Source: an uncultured bacterium (GTDB taxonomy: Bacteria; Verrucomicrobiota; Kiritimatiellia; UBA8416; CALETX01). Taken from it: a DNA stretch of 10,876 nt. The position numbers were made by a program, and so were the translations under genes. The notes under the pieces were generated by a model. That model was given only the letters and a program-made list of their open reading frames with translations, was not told the origin of the DNA and made no database searches. The stretch covers positions 1 to 10,876 of the forward strand of contig CALETX010000077.1 in NCBI GenBank assembly GCA_937920455.1. Direction: 5' to 3'. The number at the start of each line of letters is the position of its first letter. Positions within the stretch are counted from its first letter, which is position 1. Below, piece after piece: positions 1 to 6,604 of the stretch.

Positions 1-1518
1 GAAGGCATCAGCCACGAGGCTTTTTCCCTAGCCGGACATCTGAAGCTGAAAAAACTGATCGTTATATATGACGACAATCGTATCACCATTGAAGGCTCAA
101 CCTCTCTGGCCTGTTCTGATGACGTCAAAAGGCGTTTCCAAGGGTACAGGTGGACCGTACTTGAAGCCGATGCGCATGATTTTCAATCCATTGACCGCGC
201 GATAAAGCGGGCGAAGCGATCCAAAGATCGGCCCACGATCATCCTCTGCCACTCGCACATTGCGCATGGAAGCCCTAACAAGCACGACACTGCGTCAGCC
301 CACGGCGAACCGCTTGGCGAGGCGGAGGTCAGTGCCACGAAAAGGGCATTGGGGCTCCCCGAGTCGGAACAATTTTACATCCCTGAAAGAGTCAAAGAAC
401 TGTTTGCCGAACGCCGTCGTTTTCTCGAAAGGAGGACGGCCGCGTGGAGTCGAATGCTCAAGAGCAGGCTTGAATCGGATCCGGACTTCGCAATGGCCTG
501 GGACTGCCACATGCAGCAGCGCCTGCCTCAAGACCTTGAGAAGTATCTTCCAGCGTTCGATCCAGCAAAGCCCATAGCCACCCGCGCTGCGTCGGGCAAA
601 GTCCTCCAGAGCCTCGCCGCTGCGATACCGCAACTCGTTGGCGGAGCAGCCGATCTTGCGCCGAGCACCAAGACTCTGCTCGAGAAATTTCCGTCGGTCG
701 GCCCTGGCAGGTACGAAGGGCGCAATCTGCATTTCGGCATCAGGGAACATGCCATGGCTGCCGTTCTCAACGGCATGGCGCTGCATGGGGGATTCAGGGT
801 GTATGGGAGCACCTTCTTCGTGTTTTCCGACTACGCAAGACCCTCCATCAGGCTTGCAGCAATGATGCGCCTGCCGGTGATTTATGTCTTCACTCACGAC
901 AGCTTTTATGTGGGCGAGGACGGCCCTACCCACGAACCGGTCGAACATCTCGCTGCACTACGGTGCATTCCGGGTCTGACCACGATCCGGCCTGCTGACG
1001 CAACTGAAACGACTGCGGCATGGATCGCTGCGCTGCGGAACACAGACGGTCCTACGGCCATATTGCTCACCAGGCAGAACGTGGCCGTGCAGGACCGATC
1101 GGTCCTGCCACCAGCATCTTCCCTCGAACGTGGCGCTTACACCCTCTGGCAAACCGCGGAGGGCGATCCGGAGATGATCCTGATTGCAAGCGGCTCTGAG
1201 ATTGAGTTGGCGCTCAACTCGGCTCGTCAGATCAGTTCGCGCTGCCGCGTTCGCGTTGTCAGCATGCCCTCATGGGAGCTATTCCAGAAACAGCCGAAAG
1301 AGTACCGCGACTCCGTACTGCCGCCCGCTTGCTCAAGGCGAATCGTCATAGAAGCGGCATCATCGTTCGGGTGGGAGCGCTACGTTGGTGACCGTGGCTG
1401 TCTTCTGACTCTGGATCATTTTGGCGCATCGGCTCCTTGCAGAGTTCTTGCTGAAAAATTCGGGTTCACCACACAACGCGTCGTGGAGCTGGCCGATAAG
1501 ATTCTGAGCGCCCGCTAA
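1..1518 (+). CDS. tkt: Transketolase, C-terminal part (5' end outside window)
   Basis: Transketolase moves two-carbon ketol units between sugar phosphates in the cytosolic pentose phosphate pathway, using thiamine diphosphate and a divalent metal. The open frame enters from the left edge and gives 505 residues. It begins at the EGISHE motif, which lies near residue 160 of the E. coli enzyme, so about 160 residues are missing and the full protein would be about 665 residues, the usual length. Visible landmarks, numbered within the fragment: YDDN (23-26, with the metal-binding Asn), GSPNK and the AHG histidine (90-102), GGADLAPS (pyrimidine domain, about 214-222), FGIREHAM with the catalytic Glu at 249, HDS (299-301) and GEDGPTHEPVE (305-315) with a substrate-binding His. 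The C-terminal transketolase domain follows to the stop. All key residues seen are intact. murA starts just after it on the same strand. Identity is near certain; the start cannot be seen. Confidence 0.97.
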   Translation, partial: EGISHEAFSLAGHLKLKKLIVIYDDNRITIEGSTSLACSDDVKRRFQGYRWTVLEADAHDFQSIDRAIKRAKRSKDRPTIILCHSHIAHGSPNKHDTASAHGEPLGEAEVSATKRALGLPESEQFYIPERVKELFAERRRFLERRTAAWSRMLKSRLESDPDFAMAWDCHMQQRLPQDLEKYLPAFDPAKPIATRAASGKVLQSLAAAIPQLVGGAADLAPSTKTLLEKFPSVGPGRYEGRNLHFGIREHAMAAVLNGMALHGGFRVYGSTFFVFSDYARPSIRLAAMMRLPVIYVFTHDSFYVGEDGPTHEPVEHLAALRCIPGLTTIRPADATETTAAWIAALRNTDGPTAILLTRQNVAVQDRSVLPPASSLERGAYTLWQTAEGDPEMILIASGSEIELALNSARQISSRCRVRVVSMPSWELFQKQPKEYRDSVLPPACSRRIVIEAASSFGWERYVGDRGCLLTLDHFGASAPCRVLAEKFGFTTQRVVELADKILSAR

Positions 1519-1519
1519 T

Positions 1520-1525
1520 GGAGGG
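1520..1525 (+). promoter_or_regulatory. Shine-Dalgarno site that sets the murA start
   Basis: GGAGGG lies 2 bases after the tkt stop codon and 7 bases before the ATG at 1533. It overlaps the alternative murA ATG at 1518, so it cannot serve that one. The close spacing suggests ribosomes finishing tkt can reload onto murA. Confidence 0.7.
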
Positions 1526-1532
1526 CGAGCAA

Positions 1533-2816
1533 ATGGCTAGGCTAATAATTCGCGGTGGCAGGCCCCTTAAGGGTAAGCATCTTTCGCCTGGCAACAAGAA
1601 TGCAGCCCTCCCGATGATCGCCGCGTGTCTCCTCACTGACGAGCCGGTCGTTCTCAACAACGTTCCCCAGATAGAGGACGTCAAAACCATGCTGGCAATT
1701 CTGGCCGCCATGGGCGTCTCGGTGGAAACCACAGGGCGCACGGTAAGACTCCAAGCGGCACGCGTCAAGACCACTGCGCTTGACGCTGCTCTGTGCCGGC
1801 GGGTCAGATCATCCATCCTGCTCGCGGGACCAGTCCCTGCAAGATTCGGGCGGCTCACACTTTTTCCCCCTGGGGGCGACGTGATCGGAAGGAGGCCGTT
1901 GGATACTCATTTTCTTGCCCTCACACGCCTTGGCGTGGATGTCTCCTGCAAAAAAGGGGCCTTCCTGCTCCGCCGGCATGGTCGCAAGCTGCAGGGGAGC
2001 CGCATAGTTCTGGAAGAGGCCAGCGTAACGGCCACGGAAACAGCCATAATGGCTGCTTGTTTTGCGGACGGCGAAACGGCAATATTCAACGCCGCCTGCG
2101 AGCCACATGTGCGCGATCTTTGCGATCTGCTGCGGAAGATGGGTGCTCGCATAACCGGCGACGGAACAAACCTCGTCCGGATTTCAGGAGTGGAGGCCTT
2201 GCGGGGCGCCACACACGCGGTCTGCCCGGATTATGTTGACTCCGCCAGTTTCATTGCTGCGGGAGTGGTCACAGACGGAGACGTCCAGATCAGCCCTGTG
2301 CGTGCAGACGACTGGGAAGTTGTCGGTCGTGTCTTTGACCGGCTTGGAGCCCGCTACCACAGAAATCAGGATGCGATCTCTGTGCGGCCTGGCCAGCGTC
2401 TTCGAGCGCATCCGGCTATCGGGGGAGCCATACCCAAGGTGGAGGACGGACCCTGGCCCGCTTTTCCCTCAGACCTGATGAGTCTTGCAGTTGTAATGGC
2501 GACCCAGGCTGAGGGGACGGTGCTTTTCTTCGAGAAGATGTTCGAAAGCCGACTTTATTTCGTGGATCGGCTCATAGAGATGGGCGCCCGTATCGTGCAG
2601 TGCGATCCTCATCGTGTGGTTGTGTCAGGTCCTGTAAAGCTGAAAGGCATAACGATGGCCAGCCCCGACATCAGGGCCGGCATAGCGCTGGTTGTAGCGG
2701 CGCTGTGTGCCCGTGGCGAAAGCATAATAGAAAACGCCCAGAGCATAGACCGCGGCTACGAGAAGATTGACGAGCAACTGCGGACGCTGGGTGCAGACAT
2801 AACGCGGGTCGAATGA
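1533..2816 (+). CDS. murA: UDP-N-acetylglucosamine 1-carboxyvinyltransferase, Cys-to-Asp type
   Basis: MurA transfers enolpyruvate from PEP to UDP-GlcNAc, the first committed cytosolic step of peptidoglycan synthesis. The 427-residue protein has the EPSP-synthase-like fold from end to end. Matches to E. coli catalytic positions are K22-N23 (NKNAALP), R92, R121 (GRRPLD), D314 (PAFPSDL, equivalent to D305), R381 (DIRAG, R371) and R407 (IDRGYE, R397). The loop residue equivalent to Cys115 is Asp116 (PGGDVIGRRP, codon at 1878-1880). Mycobacterium and Chlamydia carry this same change, and it makes MurA insensitive to fosfomycin. About 8 extra residues (near 297-306, GGAIPKVEDG) precede the D314 loop compared with E. 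coli. I chose the ATG at 1533 because GGAGGG at 1520-1525 lies 7 bases before it. An in-frame ATG at 1518, overlapping the tkt stop, would add five residues and has no such site. It is probably co-transcribed with tkt. Confidence 0.95.
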   Translation: MARLIIRGGRPLKGKHLSPGNKNAALPMIAACLLTDEPVVLNNVPQIEDVKTMLAILAAMGVSVETTGRTVRLQAARVKTTALDAALCRRVRSSILLAGPVPARFGRLTLFPPGGDVIGRRPLDTHFLALTRLGVDVSCKKGAFLLRRHGRKLQGSRIVLEEASVTATETAIMAACFADGETAIFNAACEPHVRDLCDLLRKMGARITGDGTNLVRISGVEALRGATHAVCPDYVDSASFIAAGVVTDGDVQISPVRADDWEVVGRVFDRLGARYHRNQDAISVRPGQRLRAHPAIGGAIPKVEDGPWPAFPSDLMSLAVVMATQAEGTVLFFEKMFESRLYFVDRLIEMGARIVQCDPHRVVVSGPVKLKGITMASPDIRAGIALVVAALCARGESIIENAQSIDRGYEKIDEQLRTLGADITRVE

Positions 2817-2858
2817 ATTTCAACCCGGCATCAACCGCCTACCAACGCGGCAATTGGA

Positions 2859-3518
2859 CTATTCGGCAGGTTTTTCAACGGCTCCTCCGTGGGTATGCGC
2901 GCGAGCGGGCCCTGGTGGGCCAGCTTCCCTTCTTCGCCATTGCTCAAGCCGTTGTCTCCATCTGGCCTTACCTTCTTCGCGGTCGCGGGAATTCATCTTC
3001 TGGCGAATGAGTTCCCGGACCTTCTCCATCTGCTCAGGAGTTAATGTCTTCCGAATGACAAGAAGCTGTCTCACCCTTGCCTTGGCCATTTCGATCCTTG
3101 CCTGGCCGGCCCTTTCTATGGAGCGCATTATTTCCTCCTCATTCACTTCCCGTCCGGATCCCATGAGCAAACGAGCCTGAACAATGCCCTCTTCCTCCTG
3201 CCGAGCAGCCAGTTCGCCCTGCAAACGTCTGAAATCCTCGGACGCGGTCCTCAGCGCGGCGATCTGTTCGGAGGTTAGGCCCAATTCCGACACAAGCTTG
3301 TCATTGCCCAGCACATGCTCCAGGAGCGAAACCATGGGGATATTCCTCTGGCCCATCAGTTCCTGTGCGGCAGGTCCACCGCGAAACTTCTTTTCCGTGT
3401 CTATTGCGCGATGTCCCGTCAAGTCCTTTCCCCCACCACCCTGATCTGCAGCACCCTGAACAGCCATGAGACAGGCGGCCAAAGCAGGCAATGTCGCCAA
3501 TTTCATTTTGCTCGTCAT
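2859..3518 (-). CDS. Exported Spy/CpxP-like LTxxQ-motif protein
   Basis: A 219-residue predicted envelope protein. It opens with a short basic stretch and a hydrophobic segment (residues 5-24), then a Gly-rich linker. Two LTxxQ motifs, LTSEQ at 81-85 and LTPEQ at 159-163, are separated by a charged, almost wholly alpha-helical region, and a basic, Arg-rich tail follows. Paired LTxxQ motifs mark the Spy/CpxP family of periplasmic chaperones and metal- or stress-sensing proteins, so a role in envelope stress is a family-based guess. Cleavage could follow QGA near residue 23, but LAAC at 13-16 also fits a lipobox, so it may be a lipoprotein. I chose the ATG at 3518 because AGGTGG lies 6 bases upstream. 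A start at 3548 would put ten residues before that. It lies downstream of the M24 peptidase on the same strand, 102 bases away, and converges on murA with a 42-base gap that shows no clear terminator. Confidence 0.8.
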   Translation of the reverse strand: MTSKMKLATLPALAACLMAVQGAADQGGGGKDLTGHRAIDTEKKFRGGPAAQELMGQRNIPMVSLLEHVLGNDKLVSELGLTSEQIAALRTASEDFRRLQGELAARQEEEGIVQARLLMGSGREVNEEEIMRSIERAGQARIEMAKARVRQLLVIRKTLTPEQMEKVRELIRQKMNSRDREEGKARWRQRLEQWRRREAGPPGPARAHTHGGAVEKPAE

Positions 3519-3595
3519 AGTTTTCCACCTTTCCGCGAAGGGCAACAATCCCCCTTATCTGAGCATAACGTTCAAGTATGTCCGCTTATTGCCTG

Positions 3596-3624
3596 AAAAT
3601 ATAAGTGTATCTGCTCTGTTTCAA
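3596..3624 (-). promoter_or_regulatory. Candidate promoter for the LTxxQ protein gene
   Basis: Read on the minus strand, TTGAAA (3624-3619) is followed after 17 bases by TATTTT (3601-3596), or after 15 bases by TATATT (3603-3598). The -35 overlaps the stop codon of the upstream peptidase. This could let the gene be transcribed apart from the peptidase. It is a consensus match only. Confidence 0.35.
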
Positions 3625-4826
3625 GGTTTTCTCAACACGGTGGGCAACAACGGACAGGCGCCCAGCTCAAGTCGTTTCTCACAGGGCGCGAGGTATGACC
3701 ATCCTTTCTGCGTGATCACGACGGTATCCTCGATCCTGACTCCGCCAATGCCTGGGTAGTAGAGGCCTGGTTCAACCGTAACGACATTTCCGGCGCGAAG
3801 CCGTCCGCCACCCGGGCCGAGCGAAGGCGCCTCATGGATTGCGAGCCCTACTCCATGGCCTGTGCTGTGTATGAACCCGGCGTTTGCCGACTTGCCGCGG
3901 TCGGTTCTGAAGCCGCGTCTGTCGAATTCCCTCTCGACGGCCTGGTGAACTGTGTCGCCACTGACACCTGGCCGCAGCAAGGCCAACGCCGCTTCCTGAG
4001 CAGCTCGCACCGCTTGATACATTGCGCGGACAGGAGCAGAAGGTACGCCCTTGACGACTGTCCGGGTGAGATCACCCCAGTATCCTGTCTCCAGACTCTG
4101 AGGAAAGATATCTATGACGATGGCCTCTCCTGCCCGCAGCGGCCCTTCGCCTCTTGCGTGGGGGTCTGCCGCCTGAAGGCCTGGTGCAACTATTATGTCC
4201 CTTGCAAAACAATCGTGTTCGACAAGAGTCTTGTTGATAAGCCTCCTGATATCATCTGCTGTCAGCCGGTGTTTCTTCCATACAAGACAGCCGGAAGCGT
4301 CCACTTCAGCCTCGGCGATTCTTCTCATGGCGACTCTCATTGCGATGACGGCGGCCTGCTGAGCGCCTCGAATATTTTCGATCTCTGTCGGCCGTTTTAC
4401 AGCTCTTTCAGGAAACAGAGGCTCTGCCGAAACTCGCACTTTAACCCCGCTCTGTTGCAGTCTGACCGCCACGCCGTGAGGGAAGGTGGGGGGCACAGTA
4501 ACTCTCGAGATCTTTTCCCGCTTGAGAAGCGCCAGCACCCATTCTGAAAGCCGCCTGCGTCTCTCGCCTGACAGGTTGAGTGTCGCCGGTGTTTCCACCA
4601 CGCAAGAGGGCGCCTCAGCAGCGGCCCGGCCGGCCTCCATAATGGGCACAACAAGGATTTTCTCTCTTGCCCGCTTAATGAATACCACCGCATCCACCGG
4701 CCTGAATCCAGTTGCGTATTCAATGTCTACACACGATGAAGAGTCGCCAACAAGGAGCGTTACTTCTCGGTTCATGGCGGTCGCAAGATGCTTGATTCTT
4801 TTTCTGCTGGCTGTTCCTGGTTTCAT
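3621..4826 (-). CDS. M24 family metallopeptidase, Xaa-Pro aminopeptidase/prolidase type
   Basis: A predicted cytosolic peptidase of 401 residues. Family members remove N-terminal residues before proline or split Xaa-Pro dipeptides, using two metal ions. Residues 1-140 form the N-terminal creatinase-like domain (RIKHLATAM, then VDIEYATGF). Residues from about 150 form the pita-bread domain with all five metal ligands: D239 (IVIDIFPQ), D252 (YWGDLTRT), H324 (STGHGVGLAIHE), E352 (VEPGLYYPG) and E366 (GGVRIEDT). H223 (DPHARG) and H331 fit the catalytic histidines. The start at 4826 gives the usual RIxxLxxxM opening; an internal ATG at 4775 would remove it. No Shine-Dalgarno site is visible before either start. 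The gene diverges from dnaA, and a DnaA-box-like 9-mer lies 7 bases upstream of its ATG. Exact substrate class cannot be told from sequence. Confidence 0.9.
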   Translation of the reverse strand: MKPGTASRKRIKHLATAMNREVTLLVGDSSSCVDIEYATGFRPVDAVVFIKRAREKILVVPIMEAGRAAAEAPSCVVETPATLNLSGERRRRLSEWVLALLKREKISRVTVPPTFPHGVAVRLQQSGVKVRVSAEPLFPERAVKRPTEIENIRGAQQAAVIAMRVAMRRIAEAEVDASGCLVWKKHRLTADDIRRLINKTLVEHDCFARDIIVAPGLQAADPHARGEGPLRAGEAIVIDIFPQSLETGYWGDLTRTVVKGVPSAPVRAMYQAVRAAQEAALALLRPGVSGDTVHQAVEREFDRRGFRTDRGKSANAGFIHSTGHGVGLAIHEAPSLGPGGGRLRAGNVVTVEPGLYYPGIGGVRIEDTVVITQKGWSYLAPCEKRLELGACPLLPTVLRKP

Positions 4827-4833
4827 AACAATT

Positions 4834-4853
4834 TGTTGATAACCTGTTGATAT
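4834..4853 (-). promoter_or_regulatory. Pair of DnaA-box-like 9-mers
   Basis: TGTTGATAA at 4834-4842 is the complement of TTATCAACA, one base from the E. coli box TTATCCACA. TGTTGATAT at 4845-4853 differs from it in the last base. The two start 11 bases apart, about one helical turn, in the same orientation, so DnaA monomers could bind side by side. They lie in the presumed leader of the M24 peptidase gene, between it and dnaA. Confidence 0.55.
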
Positions 4854-4940
4854 CTTTTCTCTTTTTTTTGTTGTCTCCGCCAGTGTTTTTTTGATGGACT
4901 CTCAGTCGTTGTAAGGGTTTTGTGTGTTGCGTGTTTAGAA

Positions 4941-4946
4941 TATAAC
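4941..4946 (+). promoter_or_regulatory. Possible dnaA -10 element
   Basis: TATAAC lies 21 bases before the dnaA ATG. The bases at the expected -35 position (about 4918-4923) match the consensus poorly. If used, the leader would be very short, which would fit the lack of a Shine-Dalgarno site before dnaA. Weak evidence. Confidence 0.3.
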
Positions 4947-4967
4947 AGTGCTTCTGGGCTTTACATT

Positions 4968-6347
4968 ATGGTTGACGCCGTTGAATTGTGGAATAACGCC
5001 TGTCGAGACCTGAAGGCGTTGCTCCATCCCGATGTGTACGACAGATGGATCGCAGTAATTAGGCCCGTCGCAAGAGACGGCGACACATTTACTGTCCATG
5101 TTGACAATGATTTTTACCAATCGTGGCTGGAGGACAACTACGTTCCTCTCATAAACGACGCTTTGACAAAAGCAGCCGGATCGCCCCTTAAGGTGAGAAT
5201 ACATGTACGCTCCGTCCCATCCGATATTCCCGCACAGGTCCAGCCCGCTTCGCAGCCGGGGGGCGAACCACCGAAAATCAGAGTGATCAAAGACAGGCAC
5301 GGCAGAGTGGGGCGACAGGATCCAATTCTCGACCCGCGTTACACTTTCGAGACGTTTGTCATAGGGCCTTCGAACAGCTTTGCGCACGCTGCGTCTCTGG
5401 CAGTGGCGCAGGCTCCGGCGCGGGCTTATAATCCTCTTTTCATCTATGGCGGAACGGGTCTGGGCAAGACGCACCTCATGCAGGCGATAGGACACCACGT
5501 GCTGGCGACATCCCGCGCCAGTGTGTGCTATGTCAGCTCAGAGACGCTTCTCAACGAATATATCGAGGCGCTTCAAAAGGGAGCGGTGGTTGCTTTCCGC
5601 AAGAAATACCGGAGTCCGGACCTTCTTCTGATAGACGACATTCACTTTCTTGCGGGCAAGAAGCAACTTCAGGAGGAGTTCTTCCACACTTTCAACGCGC
5701 TTTTTGACGCACATAAACAGATTGTGATGACAAGCGACCGGCCGGCGGCGGAGATCGCCAATCTCGAACAGAGGCTCGTGTCGCGATTTGAATGGGGACT
5801 GGTTACTGAGCTTGAACCGCCCGATCTCGAGACAAGAATCGCTATTTTGAGGAGCAAGCTTGCCCAGGCAAAGGGAGACCTGAAAGACGACATCATTCTG
5901 TTTATCGCCGAAAAGATCCGTTCCAACGTCCGCAGGCTTGAAGGAGCGCTGATAAGAACCCTGTCCTATTCTTCCCTGACCGGCCAGCCTTTAACCATTG
6001 AGTCTCTCTCCGGACTTCTGAAAGATCTGCTCGAGGAGGAAAGCAAGGAGGAAATAACCTTCGACGCTATACAACGGGCCGTTGCCGAGCACTATGATGT
6101 GCGCCTCGCTGACATGACAAGCAAACGCAGGCCGCGTTCCGTCGCCCTGCCGAGACAGGTCGCTATGTATCTGTGCCGCAAGCTTACCCACGCATCTCTA
6201 CCCGACATTGCCAACGCCTTTGGAAAGACACACGCGACGGTGCTTCACGCCTGCAGAACCATCCAGGACAGAATGGATGTAGACGCTAGCCTGCGGAAAG
6301 GCGTCTCTTTAATCCTGGAGAAGCTCGGGCATTCCCTAGGACGATGA
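4968..6347 (+). CDS. dnaA: Chromosomal replication initiator protein DnaA
   Basis: DnaA binds origin boxes, forms an ATP-dependent filament, melts the origin and helps load the helicase. The 459-residue protein shows all four domains: domain I (1-80, with LWNNACRDLKALLHPDVYDRW), a short variable linker (82-118), AAA+ domain III (about 120-345) and DNA-binding domain IV (363-459). The AAA+ part has Walker A GGTGLGKT (161-168), Walker B LLIDDIH (220-226), sensor I MTSD (254-257), the arginine finger R273 in LVSRF, and sensor II in VRRLEGAL (321-328). Domain IV has PRQVAMYL (395-402) and the signature FGKTHATVLHACR (418-430). Against E. coli FGGRDHTTVLHACR this lacks one residue and has Thr where the base-contacting Asp433 lies. 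I chose the ATG at 4968 because domain I begins there; a TTG at 4920 would add 16 unconserved residues. No clear Shine-Dalgarno site. It diverges from the M24 peptidase and precedes dnaN. Confidence 0.97.
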   Translation: MVDAVELWNNACRDLKALLHPDVYDRWIAVIRPVARDGDTFTVHVDNDFYQSWLEDNYVPLINDALTKAAGSPLKVRIHVRSVPSDIPAQVQPASQPGGEPPKIRVIKDRHGRVGRQDPILDPRYTFETFVIGPSNSFAHAASLAVAQAPARAYNPLFIYGGTGLGKTHLMQAIGHHVLATSRASVCYVSSETLLNEYIEALQKGAVVAFRKKYRSPDLLLIDDIHFLAGKKQLQEEFFHTFNALFDAHKQIVMTSDRPAAEIANLEQRLVSRFEWGLVTELEPPDLETRIAILRSKLAQAKGDLKDDIILFIAEKIRSNVRRLEGALIRTLSYSSLTGQPLTIESLSGLLKDLLEEESKEEITFDAIQRAVAEHYDVRLADMTSKRRPRSVALPRQVAMYLCRKLTHASLPDIANAFGKTHATVLHACRTIQDRMDVDASLRKGVSLILEKLGHSLGR

Positions 6348-6368
6348 GGCTGTTTCCTTTTACAACCT

Positions 6369-6377
6369 TGTTGATAA
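6369..6377 (-). promoter_or_regulatory. DnaA-box-like 9-mer downstream of dnaA
   Basis: TGTTGATAA is identical to the copy at 4834-4842 on the other side of dnaA and lies 21 bases after the dnaA stop codon. A third exact copy at 4232-4240 lies inside the M24 peptidase gene. Binding by DnaA is inferred from similarity to TTATCCACA. Confidence 0.5.
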
Positions 6378-6472
6378 ACATGACGACATGTGTTTACAAG
6401 TCGGCGGCCTTGTGTTTATTCGTAGAACTTCACATTTTATCAGCAGTTCTTTCTACACCCTTAACGACCGAA

Positions 6473-6501
6473 TTGAACAATAAACAAGCCTCTTCTATGG
6501 T
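6473..6501 (+). promoter_or_regulatory. Candidate dnaN promoter
   Basis: TTGAAC (6473-6478) and TATGGT (6496-6501) are separated by 17 bases, each matching the sigma-70-type consensus at four of six positions. It lies about 100 bases before dnaN in the AT-rich spacer. Consensus match only. Confidence 0.33.
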
Positions 6502-6604
6502 TATTGCAAGAAATGAGCAGTTCTACTAGTGTTACGGATTTAAGAATTAATTCGGACCAGATACAGAGCCGCGGGAAAAATATCCAGCAGAACGGAGTGA
6601 GAGA

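Larger units (their letters stand above)
4827..4967. other. Divergent M24 peptidase/dnaA spacer: candidate origin or dnaA control region
   Basis: This spacer holds two DnaA-box-like 9-mers (4834-4853), then T-rich runs (about 4854-4895, including eight T at 4862-4869 and seven at 4886-4892) that could unwind easily. Bacterial oriC commonly sits beside dnaA, with DnaA boxes next to an AT-rich element. A TATAAC at 4941-4946 may be the dnaA -10 element, but no good -35 lies 16-18 bases before it. Origin function is inference. Confidence 0.5.
6348..6604. other. dnaA-dnaN spacer: second candidate origin segment and dnaN leader
   Basis: An AT-rich stretch of 257 bases. It holds an exact TGTTGATAA at 6369-6377, a one-mismatch TTATCAGCA at 6437-6445, a looser TGTTTACAA at 6391-6399, and AT-rich DNA around 6470-6555. 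It also holds a candidate dnaN promoter and a clear dnaN ribosome binding site, GGAG at 6594-6597. The dnaA-dnaN gap is a classic oriC position, so a split origin on both sides of dnaA is possible. I see no convincing gene in it. Confidence 0.45.

Noticed and set aside
295..948. 217-residue minus-strand open frame
   Set aside because: It is wholly antisense to transketolase, including its catalytic motifs, and its own sequence shows no family pattern.
2233..2478. Plus-strand frame with TGLEPATTEIR, resembling the usual antisense-tRNA false protein
   Set aside because: No tRNA cloverleaf lies on either strand here; it is an out-of-frame reading of murA.
3834..4547. 237-residue plus-strand open frame
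   Set aside because: It is antisense to the metal-binding half of the M24 peptidase, whose five ligands are all intact on the other strand.
4935..5498. 187-residue minus-strand open frame
   Set aside because: It is antisense to dnaA domains I to III and crosses the dnaA start region; no recognisable motif.
6344..6529. 61-residue plus-strand open frame whose ATG overlaps the dnaA stop (ATGA)
   Set aside because: The overlap looks like translational coupling, but AGGA is only two bases before the ATG. The product has no recognisable feature beyond hydrophobicity, and it runs through DnaA-box-like sites.
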